Shown here piece after piece: positions 52,611 through 63,402 of a stretch of DNA of 64,000 nucleotides. The position numbers and the translations under genes were made by a program. Source of the stretch: Osedax fenrisi (taxonomy: Eukaryota > Annelida > Polychaeta > Sabellida > Siboglinidae); assembly GCA_964019155.1 (NCBI GenBank), contig OZ025245.1:6212723-6276722 (forward strand). The letters run 5' to 3'. The first letter of the stretch is position 1; each line of letters opens with the position of its first letter. Under the pieces are notes generated by a model, which saw nothing but the letters and a program-made list of their open reading frames with translations, had not been told where the DNA came from and ran no database searches.

Positions 52611-52639
52611 CGATGTCTGGCAGAGTTGTATATTTATCT
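52611..52639 (+). CDS. Possible exon I
   Basis: A 29-nt interval lies between CGACCCCTGCAG and a perfect GTAAGT donor. With the spare base of exon H it reads SMSGRVVYLS in open frame. It is small, so chance is a real alternative. The following exon, if any, was not identified. A TTGCAG acceptor at 55031-55036 followed by a short open frame is the only weak candidate. Confidence 0.4.
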
Positions 52640-52704
52640 GTAAGTATTATTTATTAATCCCCCCTTTCGTTCTACTTTTACTATACAAGTTATATACATA
52701 CTTT

Positions 52705-52737
<33 letters not shown>

Positions 52738-54395
52738 ACATACTATAGTAGTATACTTTTACTGTTTATTAATTTTATTTTTGTTTCTAATAAAATCTTA
52801 TAAAGTCTTTTTATTCATAATTTGTTGTGCTAATTTAATCATTCATATATATATATATATATGGGTATATGGCACACAAATAATAGTAATAAATAATGTG
52901 TTTTAATAATGATTAGTCATGATTTAGAATTATTTATGTATTTTAGGAACTCATTTTATTACTTATAAATTAAAATCAAAATTAAATGATAATGTAATAA
53001 ATATTATTCACTTTTTTCTATTGAATTTAATAATAATTGTTGCTGAAATATTGTACCTAATAATCATGTAGGTTATATGTATTAAGTAGTGATAAAATGA
53101 ATGCTTTACATTTAAATTATAGTTTAATATATTGTAGTATATTGTTATATATACTATAGTATATAGTATAATATATCTATCAAAATCTATACAATTCTCT
53201 AAGAATATAGATATCTAGATAACCAATATTATTAATCTACAAGTTTTAATAAACATAATTATTATCAGACTGGCATTACTGGTTAATATAGAGGTATTTC
53301 TGAATAAAGTTTATTTTTGTATTACTATAATTTATTAAAATATAATATCATCTATAGATTTGCCTAATTCTATAAAATCAATCCTAAAATAACTAACATT
53401 TCTAATAATATTCTAAAGTAAAAATACTGTATCTATTCAATCTCTATCTGAGTGGGTTGAATGTTAGAACAGGGTACTAACTTTCTTTGAATGTTTACCA
53501 TAAACCTACCTAAATTACATGTCAGTAATGTAATAAATTGATATACTAATATTTATAATTAATGATTTGTGATCTTTAAATTACCTATGAAAATGTGAAT
53601 GTTTCAAACCCATTTGAAAACAAATTGTTTCCCGCAATACTACAGTCATCATAGTACTTCAAATACGACATATTTCTACATACGGGTATTATTACAATGT
53701 TTACCTTATATTATTATGCAGTACACTAATTGAGATCCGATTGATTACTACTATAGTAGTTATAACTAATAATATTATACTATTTAATTATCGTTTATAT
53801 ATAACATTAGTTTTGTGTATCTAAGAAATCTGCTTTTAAATATAATATTAAGCAAGTAATTGTAATATTCTATATTTTAATGTGTTTGTGTGCGCAACAG
53901 TGTGTATATTGATAAGAATAAAGATGAATAAATTAAATAATACATATTTTATTCAGTTAATTTATATTGTTATATATTAATTGATATTTCCCCGGCAATA
54001 TATCAGAAATTATATCACTATATGAAAGGTATATCAATTATAGTATTATATAATATAGATCATCATCCTTTCTCACAATAATATAGCAGATATTCTTTAT
54101 AATTCTTCATGTATGCCCTATTAAAATGTAAATAATAATATAGAATATTTACTGAATAATAATTATGTATGTTAATATAAGTTATATTTAGCTTTTTAAG
54201 TCAAGCTCATAATATATTTATGTATATATATATATTGTTATTTTATTTTGGTGGAGTTCTTTAATCCCATCTAGGAACTTAGATGAAGTTTTCACTTATA
54301 ACAATATGGCTCTAATGTCCCTCGAAGTCGCTCTCATGTTAAGGCATCCATGGTTTTAATGAGAGCCGATCATTTATTTATACACAATTATACTA

Positions 54396-54437
<42 letters not shown>

Positions 54438-54879
54438 ATACAATATAACCCTACCTTTGTATTCTGATCAACCCTATGAAGTATATCCGCCATGGTTCAT
54501 CAATAGATAAGCTCGTGTCTAAAGTAACTCCGATGTACCTCTACAATGATGTATAGGCATGGAGTTTATACAATGACATAGTAGATACATCATATCCATA
54601 TATAATATATCGCACAATAATATGTTGGTTTTAGTTTCGCCGTAACGTAATGTAGGTAATAGTTGGCATCAGTAATTAAATTGATCAATTTGTAAAGATA
54701 ATAAATTATTGTTTAATAAAAAAATATTTGTTAGCTAAATATAAAATTTCTCTATCCCATAAACTCTTCAAATATTAAATATTGTATTTATGTATTAATA
54801 TATGGGTGATATTATGTTTATATTCCATATACTGGCTTATAAATACTTAATAGTTCACATATACGAAGCATACATTACC
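52640..54879. other. AT-rich DNA, no gene recognised
   Basis: (TAC)n lies at about 52703-52737 and (TA)n at 52845-52862 and 54400-54430. At 54331-54371 GCTCTCAT is mirrored by ATGAGAGC across a short loop. Otherwise the sequence is featureless. Confidence 0.65.
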
Positions 54880-55170
54880 ACATGAGTTATAGGCCTGCGA
54901 TGTGACCTACTCAGTTTGACCTACTGACCTGGTCTTCGTGGACATTCGCATCGAACATATACATCACGAGAGTGGGTTACTGTTGTACTTCCGCTCGTGA
55001 ACATATGTCCTCATTGTGATTGCAGTCTACCATGGCTATATTTATGCTCTTCTCGTGAAGTTTCTACAGTGCGGGAGTGGGGTGTGACATAATACATTAT
55101 GGGTAGGTGAGGTTGTATAGCTGAATGAAGTACAGTGTGGGTTAGGGTGGCTCGTCAGTCATTAAATATG
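54880..55170. other. Less AT-rich patch of unknown nature
   Basis: The base composition rises in G+C over about 290 bases, with CTACTGACCTGGTCTTCG and GTGGGTTACTGTTGTAC. On the plus strand ATTGCAG is followed by an open VYHGYIYALLVKFLQCGSGV to a TGA, and in another phase by a ten-codon frame. Either could be a last exon of the upstream gene, or neither. There is no recognisable domain. Confidence 0.35.
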
Positions 55171-57228
55171 TTGCTTCAGTAAAAACTATAAACATATAAT
55201 ATATATAAACAGTAGTGTAACAACTAAACATTGTGTTATACTCAATTGAGTTGTCAATTTGATGTTTAATAACATTTTATAGGAAAAATACTTGTTTATT
55301 ACTAAATTTACTGCGCATGCATAGCATTTATTTATTTTTAGTTTTACCTTGACAATCAATTAATTTATATCGTCTTCTAATTTAATTATATATTTAATAT
55401 GCATTTAATAGACTTAAGTATATTTAAATCAAAATATGTATCTAACAAATTCAGATTTTAAATTTTTTATAGTACAAAATATTTTTATTTTTTTTAAATT
55501 AGAAAAAAATATAATATAACAAAAATTGTATTGCGGTCATCTCAATGATAATTAATATTATATTATGGTAAAAAAAATAAAATTGACTAGGTCCTACACA
55601 TTTTTTATTCATCTTTCCTTGAAAATATTTATTTTTTCTATAGAAATCATTAAAATTCAAATTATTCCTAGAAAAATATTAAATTTTTTTTTTTTTATAA
55701 TCATATATAGTAAATATATATTATACATTTATTAAGAATATAATAAACTTAATCTGAATTTTATTTTTTATTAAAAACAAAAAACAAAAAATATTCGATA
55801 AATAATAAACATAAAAATTCAATCCTAGAAATGATAAAATTATAACAGAAATTATTATTTTAAAATTTCTTTTTCCTGCTATTCTGTTAATAATATTTCA
55901 TTCTAGTATATATATATCGTATGACAAAATTCATTAATAGGAAGTATATTAAAAAATGTATTGAATTAATTTTGTATCTACTCCATTATAAGATTTCCTA
56001 TCAATCCTATGTTAAAATTGAAAGTCATATTGACTATTCAATATTTTACGAATTAAGTTTTTTTTTTTAATTGAATTATATTACATGTTTTCTAATATTA
56101 TTTCACTGAAGCGATAAATTATCTGAAAATTTTATATTTTTCAAGCCGCTTAATGTGGGTGTGTGATTTAATACAGCAGGGATTGAGGGGTGATAAATAA
56201 AACGGGTGTGTTACGTAATACAGGTTGTGACCTAATAGTTCGGGGGTAATTTATGTATCTTGTCATTTGAATATTTCTATAATCTGTGGTTTACAAATAG
56301 AATGCTGTGTAATATTAGCTCTCGAATTATGGATGAGAGTTTAGGTGTAGGTCTATAGATAACTGCTAATATAATATAATTACTATTTGACTGCCTGACA
56401 CGTAGAATGTCATCAGCCAATACTTGTGTTTGTTGCCTCGTAGTATAGATCTAGTGAACTTGTGTTTGTCCATTTCAACTGTTATCTATAGAACGCATGT
56501 TTAATAGCAGGGTTAAGTAGTATTATATAATACTTATGGGGTTATCTGAAAAAATTTATTCAATGATTCTTTAATATATACGACTGAATCTCAATGAGAA
56601 CTTAATTATTTGAACTGCGGAAAAAATAAATATATATAAAATTTATATTATAAATATTAATATTTAAAATTATATATATATATATATTTTCTATATTATA
56701 ATCAATATTAAATAATGAATATAACCATAGTATACCATGATAAACTTATGACTATAAAGTCTATAGTATAGGGTATATACTATAATATATTATAGGATAT
56801 ATATATATATATATATACTATACTAAACCTTAGGGATGAAATCGATACTCCACGAATAAAACTCGATGGCGTTCTTCTCCCACTTATTAAAGTACCTATA
56901 CAACGTTGAAGAATATTACATTATAAGTTATTATTCATAACTCATTGTTCATTTATACGTATAAGTATACTATAGTTACAACAACTTCCTTATATGGGTA
57001 TTAATATTCATTTGTGGATAGGAATATAATTATAGTATTATTTTAATAAGTATAATTTATTAATATTATATATATAAATAATGTAATGCTACCTATTACA
57101 ATATATTACCATTTACGTTTAATATATGTACACTGTACATTGTACATTGTACAGTATAGTAATAATAATACATATATGTATATATTGGTGATAGAAACAA
57201 ATAATAGTAAAATGTTATATATATTATA
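55171..57228. other. AT-rich DNA, no gene recognised
   Basis: Homopolymer A and T runs and short TA tracts (about 56670-56690 and 56795-56820). A TGTACATTGTACA cluster lies at 57127-57155. A G+C-richer stretch at 56150-56240 contains GTGTGTTACGTAATACAGG, faintly like the core motifs of the E-type transposons but without definable ends. Confidence 0.6.
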
Positions 57229-57503
57229 AGGTCAACTCTCAATATCTCAGACTCTCTATATCCCAGACCCCCCGCTAACTCAGACCCTCTATATCTCAGA
57301 CCCCCCGCTAACTCAGATTTGTTTACAAATGCTTAATTTGGTTTTGTACCTAGGTAAATACACGCAAAATTAATTTGATATCACAGACAAATTTCTTTGA
57401 TTCTTTTAATTCTGAGATAACGAGAGTGTACTGTATATAACTCAGAATCGAAGAACAAAATGAGTATGATATATCGAGTTTCTGAGATAAGGAATTATGC
57501 TTA

Positions 57504-57577
<74 letters not shown>

Positions 57578-57652
57578 CAACTCTCGATAACTAGAAACCC
57601 CACTATTTCAAACTTTGTACGAGTCTAATTTGTTTTGTATCTATATATATAG

Positions 57653-57701
<49 letters not shown>

Positions 57702-57782
57702 TAAGCATAATTCCTTATCTCAAAAACTCGATATATCATACTCATTTTGTTCTTCGATTCTGAGTTAGCGGGAGTTGACTGC
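57229..57782. mobile_element. E4: inverted-repeat transposon with long internal hairpin
   Basis: The left end GTCAACTCTCAATATCTCAG (57231) pairs with the right end, whose complement reads AGTCAACTCCCGCTAACTCA. CAGTCAACTC-type ends are typical of pogo/Tigger-like elements. Inside, 57438-57514 and 57690-57766 are almost perfect reverse complements (77 nt: ACTCAGAATCGAAGAACAAA, then ATGAGTATGATATATCGAG and so on). They are separated by (TA)n at 57505-57575, a second TCAACTCTCGATAACTAGAA end-like block at 57580, and another (TA)n. TTCTGAGATAACGAGAGTGT at 57410-57429 matches the motif in E2. No transposase. Confidence 0.75.
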
Positions 57783-58224
57783 GTATATATATTCGAATAT
57801 GATTTATAAAATCAATTATATATCTATTATTTGTTTCTTATATTTGTATATATTATATGTATATTATTATATTTTAGTACATTATAGTTTACGAATATTA
57901 TAAATCAGTAGACTATATATATATATTATGGATTATAAAAGTAGATTAATACAGTATGCCTACTAACTCGAAATCATTTTCGTCCGAATTAGGTTTATAA
58001 AGTCTGATACTGGGGAACCTTTGTTCTTTGTATTTTCTACAGGTATACCCGTACTTTTCACAATCAATAGACGCCACGATTATCTCATTATTTCCTCTGT
58101 GCATCTGTTGTAGTATTATTGTTATTGTTACGAATATTATTACGCCAGACTGAATTTATTTAAATTTGAGAAGGAATCAATAATTTATTAACCTAATTTA
58201 TAATCTGTCTAATTTAACTACATG
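57783..58224. other. AT-rich spacer
   Basis: The spacer lies between two transposons, with a moderately G+C-richer section at 57960-58110 but no defensible ORF or exon. Confidence 0.6.
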
Positions 58225-58226
58225 TA

Positions 58227-59116
58227 GGGGAAAGTAACCTAATACGGAAACTTTAACAATAAATGGTATTAACTTTTTATGACTCATTATTTTTATCATT
58301 ATTTTATCAAAAATTATAATATATTAATATTATATGATTATAGATATTATTGTAATTTTAAAATTGTTTTTAATCTTTTAATTCCATATATAACGGGGGT
58401 GTCCGTATTCGGTACCCATGTCCGAATACGGAAACCCTGTGTTATAATACGGACACCCTGTATACGACTAGATACACTATATATTATTGATGAATCAATC
58501 AGACAAATTACAATTACGTTATTTATAATTAATTTTATAACAAATTTATTGTAATTTAATTAGTTAATAATTTATTTATTTTTATTATTTTTTAATTAAT
58601 AATACAATTTAAGTATCTAAATAATAATTTTTTTAGAATTAGCTTTATTGGTGGTATTAATATTATAACGCACGCGATTTTTATGAAAATAAGAATTGTT
58701 CATATGCTGCGCGCTGATTGGTTATAGGGTGTCCGTATTAAGACATTTAGAGTGTCCGTATTAGGAACTTATATGACCTCTAGTTATATGCTTATAACTT
58801 AATGAATATTTGATACAAAATATAGAAATTAAAAATACAATTTTTAGAATGCTTTATTTTTTAATAATATAGTGTTATATTTTATATCGATACATTTGTA
58901 TAATCTTGAGAAAGTTTACCTTATTTTTCATAAATTTAAAAACGTAATAAAAAAATCAGTTTATTGGATATATTAGCAATATTTTGTATCATTCAAAAAT
59001 AAAAAAATACTTTTTTAGACTATTTTTATAATTATGAATATTTTATTAGTTAAACATTTTTTTGTAGGATTTATGGTTTCTGAGATACCGAGAGTGTCTG
59101 TATTCGGTTACTTTCA

Positions 59117-59118
<2 letters not shown>
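58227..59118. mobile_element. E2: non-autonomous TA-flanked DNA transposon, 892 bp
   Basis: The left end is GGGGAAAGTAACCTAATACG. The complement of the right end is GGTGAAAGTAACCGAATACA. TA flanks both (58225-58226 and 59119-59120). The core (GTGTC)CGTATT recurs seven times in both orientations (near 58241, 58399, 58428, 58446, 58728, 58750 and 59094). CTGAGATACCGAGAGTGTC is at 59080-59098. A 91-codon ORF across the middle reads through the reiterated motifs and is not a plausible gene. The identical left-end 20-mer occurs at 33191-33210. Confidence 0.87.
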
Positions 59119-59171
<53 letters not shown>

Positions 59172-59274
59172 TAAACAGGTAAACGACTAGATTCAGGTAA
59201 ACGACTAGATAAGCATTGCGCTTCTTCGATTACCATGGTCATGCCTAAATGCTGATATTATTATTATATATATA

Positions 59275-59341
<67 letters not shown>

Positions 59342-59420
59342 ACCCTATATTCTATATACATAAATTTCAAATAATGTACCCACTATACTATATATATATA
59401 TATTTATATATATATATGCA
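59119..59420. repeat. (TA)n microsatellites and a GGTAAACGACTAGA doublet
   Basis: (TA)n lies at 59121-59169, 59262-59338 and 59391-59417. Between them, AGGTAAACGACTAGAT occurs twice in tandem near 59176-59212. Confidence 0.9.
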
Positions 59421-59535
59421 CAAACAATATTAGATAAATTATCAGTACTTCTCATAAGACTATAGTTATGCGTATACTTACCTACATACATATATGTATA
59501 TATTTAGGTAGTATTCATGAATAACTTGACAATTA

Positions 59536-59590
59536 TGCATAGTAATAACAGTATAACATAACAGTATAACATAACAGTATAACATAACTA
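59536..59590 (+). repeat. 13-bp tandem repeat, about 3.5 copies
   Basis: AACAGTATAACAT is repeated in direct tandem. It lies in otherwise plain AT-rich DNA with no gene. Confidence 0.88.
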
Positions 59591-59920
59591 TAATACACCT
59601 ATAGGTATGTATTACAACTGCATGTATTACAGGCACCATACCTGTATACGCTATATCATGCACTATTAACTATAGACATGTATATGTGACATAGACCTCT
59701 ACGGATTACATATGATGTTTGTACCCCCTATACCCCCATTACACCCACCCTTCCTAGCACTTGTTTAATCCATAGCTATGTATGAAGCGTCAGAGTGTCA
59801 ATTCACATAAAACTATTGATATTATATAAAATAATCTTTAAAATATTGATAAAATATTTGTTTACATAATATCTTTAGTGTTTTTCTATAAAATTGGTAT
59901 TTCATTTTAGTATTACATTT

Positions 59921-60186
59921 TATTTATGAAATTAAATTTAATAGTATATTAAATCAATATATGCTGCTATTTTATTTATGAAATTAAATTTAATAATATA
60001 TTAAATCATTATATCTAGTATAAAATACAAAATAGTATATGTATTTAATAAATATGAGGAATCAACAGTAAAGTTTTCTTTTTTAAATAAATATATCATT
60101 ATATCTAGTATAAAATACAAAATAGTATATGTATTTAATAAATATGAGGAATCAACAGTAAAGTTTTCTTTTTTAAATAAATATAT
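59921..60186 (+). repeat. Nested tandem duplications (52 bp and 90 bp)
   Basis: TATTTATGAAATTAAATTTA recurs with a 52-bp offset (59921 and 59973). Directly after it, a 90-bp unit from about 60005 (ATCATTATATCTAGTATAAA onward) is repeated once without visible change at about 60095. A 65-codon minus-strand ORF over this region is simply the duplicated unit read twice. Confidence 0.9.
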
Positions 60187-60817
60187 GCTGCCATACAAAA
60201 ACTATCTCCTTAAGGGTGACAATACAAATTTACAACAACAAATAAATTATTAATTTTATAGTAGATGATATTTTTTAAATATAAAATATTTACTTTAAAA
60301 TTATATATAAATTATATATTTATTTAAAAAAAACTCTTAGGAGTTCGTTTATTTTTATATTTTAATTTTATTTTTAAATATCAAAATTTATTATCTAAAT
60401 AATGATATATAACATGTTATTTAAAAGTAAAAATAAGTATAATAAATTTGAATGTTAAAATATCAGCTCATCAAAAAAAAACAATATAAAAGTAAAACTT
60501 TAGGAATCTATATATTTCTGAACATTTTAATCATTTTTTCACTTTTTTCAATTCCCCTCAATGTTGAACCTTTTGATGAATCTTTATAACATTTTCTGAG
60601 TATATATAATATATTATTAATAATATATTAAATGATTAAAATATATTCATAAATCCTATAGATACATATATATTACATAGTATCATATACTCGTTGTCTT
60701 CATCTTACCATCATCTAATAATAGAGTCACTATTTAACTTTTATATATATGAATACTATCTATATAATAAAATAAAATGTTATAAATATACAATATTTAA
60801 AAGAGATGATTATAGTA
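60187..60817. other. AT-rich DNA, nothing recognised
   Basis: A and T homopolymers and short TA tracts. No coding or repeat signal beyond base composition. Confidence 0.65.
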
Positions 60818-61260
60818 GGCGAATTATGTCTAATACGGGCCAGTGTGTAATACGGGCCACTGCGATATCTCAGTAACTATTGTTCAAATCAAAAAAAAAT
60901 ATATACAAGATTTATTCAGTATCATATTTCTATTAATAAGGGATATTTTTTATTTTAATATTTGCATTTATATTTCTAATATTGATCATTATATCAACAA
61001 ATAGTTTACAAATGAAAATTTACTAAATAATTATTTATTTATCCACCAATTTCGTTAATAAATCTAACATTAATTAAATAATTCAAAGCACAATTGGAAA
61101 GATTAATTAAATACGAAGAATATAAATATATACAATCGACTTTATATTCAATATTAAGTGCGTGGGGGGTCATTTAACAGGTGTATCAAATGTTTGCAAT
61201 ACGGGCCACCTAATGTTAGCAATACGGGCCACATGACCAATGAAAATGCGTGATTCTAGA
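60818..61260. mobile_element. E3: degenerate member of the E1/E2 transposon group
   Basis: The left part reads TAGGCGAATTATGTCTAATA from 60816, then CGGGCC, alignable with the E2 end TAGGGGAAAGTAACCTAATA then CGG. AATACGGGCCAC/G recurs at about 60832, 60849, 61199 and 61221. The family motif is at 60862-60877 (complement GTTACTGAGATATCGC). The right end is not defined because no GGGGAAAG complement is found downstream. A 60-codon ORF (60694-60876) crosses its left end and is not considered a gene. Confidence 0.65.
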
Positions 61261-61339
61261 TTACTATTTTATAAAATCATATCACTGAAATAAAATCTAA
61301 TATAAGTGCGTGCGACATCGTTCGTATATTCATACCATA

Positions 61340-61364
61340 GATATAAAGAAAGTTTCTTTATATC
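61340..61364. repeat. 25-nt perfect palindrome
   Basis: GATATAAAGAAA and TTTCTTTATATC flank a single central G. This may be a chance feature in AT-rich DNA or a relic of a foldback end. Confidence 0.8.
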
Positions 61365-61741
61365 GAATATTCATATATGCGTTTATTGATAGATCGAACT
61401 ATTATGAGAGTGGTTATAATGAATGTGTACATTATTATCATAGAAATTACAATTAGGTATTCTAATATATATGATTATTACACTGTATGTATGCGTATTC
61501 ACGTATACATATATGTTAATATATACATACACATATACACTGTATACGCATATACTCATATACGAATATCCATATGTATTGATATATAAAGGCATATTAT
61601 ATGTTTAAATATATATGCATTTATAATATTGTACATATATTTGAATATATGAGAGATAATATGTGTAATCGTATATATATATATATATACGATTGTATTA
61701 TATATATATAACCAAATATGTATACGCATAGATACATGCTC

Positions 61742-61779
<38 letters not shown>

Positions 61780-62159
61780 CTTTTGTAAATGTGATGTTAT
61801 TTATAATTATGTCAGTGTATCAATTTGAATATTAAATAATAAAATCATAATTGGTATCTATAGATATCTATAATTATCGATTATATTCGATAAATATTAT
61901 ATTGAAATATAATTGATATAATATAATAGGTATATATAATAATATAATATAATAGTATAATTATTAATAAGTAATATAATAAGTATTAAAGCATAATGTA
62001 CATTTTAATATACAGTATAATTAATATTATCTAAAATTAGTGAGATCGGAAATTATTGTTAGCTCATCGAGATGGCATACACTATATATCTAGCGAGGCA
62101 GCAATTATATTTAAATGCATTGTTTGTTTATAATATAATTGTGAAAGAAAGTCGTATAC
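61365..62159. other. AT-rich DNA, TATAC/CATATA-rich
   Basis: Runs of ATATACATA and CATATACAC, with (TA)n at 61669-61690 and 61745-61779. Opposite-strand ORFs of 70 codons each overlap almost fully here because the sequence is low-complexity. Neither is supported. Confidence 0.7.
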
Positions 62160-62167
62160 GTAGATCT

Positions 62168-63402
62168 ATAACCTTGTAACCTTGTAACCAATTTGTTTAG
62201 ACACTGCGATCAACATCAGTAATGAGTTTTCGGCGGTGTATCGTATATCAATTATTATAAGCTATATTAAATAGATGTGTTTTCAATTTGACTTTAAAGG
62301 TGTGGTCAGAAACTATAGATCTAATTGAGTGAGGTAGGGAGTTCCATAGTTTAGGTGATATTATAGAAAAAGAAGATTCCTGTTTTTTATTTAGTGATAA
62401 AGTTATTGGTATATTTAGTTTGTATTTATGTATTGTTCGTTGTGGTCGGGATGACTTGTAGTTCGTAAGTAGTTCAGTAAGATAGTCAGGTTTATTATTA
62501 TGGGTGGCATGGTGGGTCAGTAGGAGTACTTTGTATTGTATGCGGTAAGGGATGGGTAGCCAGTGAATGGATTTCATATAAGGTGTGATATGTTGTCTTG
62601 AGTATTTTTTTATCCTGAAAATGGTTCTGATGGCTCTATATTGTAATTTAGTGAGCATTTTGATAGTATGTGCTGGGAGTGAATTTAAAGTAGAGTTACA
62701 GTAGTCAAGTCGGGGCAGTATTAAGGAAGTAACTAGTAGTTTGGCAAGTTCAGTAGTTATAGAAGGTCTAATAAGTCGGATCGTATGTAAGGTGTAATTA
62801 ATGGACTTCGATATATTAGTTATATGTGGTAGATAAGACAGCTTTTGGTCAAGTGTGAGGCCGAGGTTTTTAGCTTGGTTATAGTATTCTATAATATGAT
62901 TATTAATAATAATAATAGGTGGTATGGAATGATGTCCTGGGGATGTATTTATTAATAAAGCTTTTGTTTTAAGGCTATTCAATAGTAGGGAGTTATTTGA
63001 AAACCATTTACTAATGTCATTAATGCATTTATTTATAGTATTTATGTTATTGATTGGGTCAGGTAAATTACAGTATAGATGTAAGTCATCCGCATATGAG
63101 TGAAAGTGTATATCGGGGTATTCGTCAAGTAAGTAAAGTAAAGAGGAAATATATATATTAAAGAGAATTTGACCTAAAACAGAACCTTGGGGTACACCAT
63201 GAGTTGTGTGGCGGGGTTCTGTTATGGCGTTATCTATACATATAGAAAAGGATCTGTTAATTAGGTAGGATGTAAACCAACTAAGGACAGAATCTTTAAT
63301 ACCAATGTTCTCTAATCTTCGAATAAGAATATTATGGTCTAACGTATCGAAAGCCGACGACAAGTCAAGTAGAATCAATATAGATGTTACAATGTATTTC
63401 AT
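62168..63402 (-). mobile_element. 5'-truncated CR1/L2-type LINE, second copy
   Basis: The copy has only the second half of the RT gene plus a short 3' UTR. The 3' end carries a tandem GGTTACAA tail (62170-62189 on the plus strand as AACCTTGTAACCTTGTAACC), different from the (ATC)n tail of the LINE at 33.5 kb, so the two belong to different families. The 5' end is cut just before RT motif A. Confidence 0.85.
62248..63402 (-). CDS. LINE reverse transcriptase, C-terminal 384 codons, intact frame
   Basis: The frame starts with an arbitrary ATG just before ILILLDLSSAFDTLDHNIL (motif A, with the first catalytic aspartate). It continues through WFTSYL, THGVPQGSVLG and HSYADDLHLYC, where YADD is encoded at 63083-63094. 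The thumb and C-terminal region follow (ISKWFSNNSLLLN, NLGLTLDQKLSYL) and it ends with LWNSLPHSIRSIVSDHTFK before the stop at 62248. Full-length proteins of this kind have an N-terminal endonuclease and RT fingers, both missing here, so the product would be inactive. The frame has no stops or shifts, which suggests a fairly recent insertion. The ATG used is internal to the family's ORF and is not a true start. Confidence 0.88.
   Translation of the reverse strand: MKYIVTSILILLDLSSAFDTLDHNILIRRLENIGIKDSVLSWFTSYLINRSFSICIDNAITEPRHTTHGVPQGSVLGQILFNIYISSLLYLLDEYPDIHFHSYADDLHLYCNLPDPINNINTINKCINDISKWFSNNSLLLNSLKTKALLINTSPGHHSIPPIIIINNHIIEYYNQAKNLGLTLDQKLSYLPHITNISKSINYTLHTIRLIRPSITTELAKLLVTSLILPRLDYCNSTLNSLPAHTIKMLTKLQYRAIRTIFRIKKYSRQHITPYMKSIHWLPIPYRIQYKVLLLTHHATHNNKPDYLTELLTNYKSSRPQRTIHKYKLNIPITLSLNKKQESSFSIISPKLWNSLPHSIRSIVSDHTFKVKLKTHLFNIAYNN

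Larger units (their letters stand above)
41534..52639 (+). pseudogene. MOLO1/TPM-domain-like spliced gene with two in-frame stops
   Basis: Eight consecutive exon candidates (A, C-I; letters as used below) join in matching phase over 11 kb: A ends phase 1, C is 78 nt, D starts with two bases of a codon, D-E, E-F, F-G, G-H and H-I likewise agree. The joined product begins around SFVCDPDSVL, passes a KCAGVY...GYKVGVAVL block, then LGTCDNDLLIVYL and FYTSVGNSAARLL. This is the order seen in animal MOLO1 proteins, a TPM-domain group named after the nematode levamisole-receptor modulator. A basic stretch and a hydrophobic, likely membrane, segment follow. The 5' exons and start codon are not found. 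TAA (42619-42621) in exon C and TGA (45984-45986) in exon E interrupt the frame. Family assignment is from recalled motif order, not from a search. A pseudogene is the simplest reading. Sequence errors or unusual decoding cannot be excluded. Confidence 0.7.

Noticed and set aside
61377..61595. Overlapping plus and minus 70-codon ORFs
   Set aside because: Low-complexity TATAC/CATATA sequence is open on both strands by composition.
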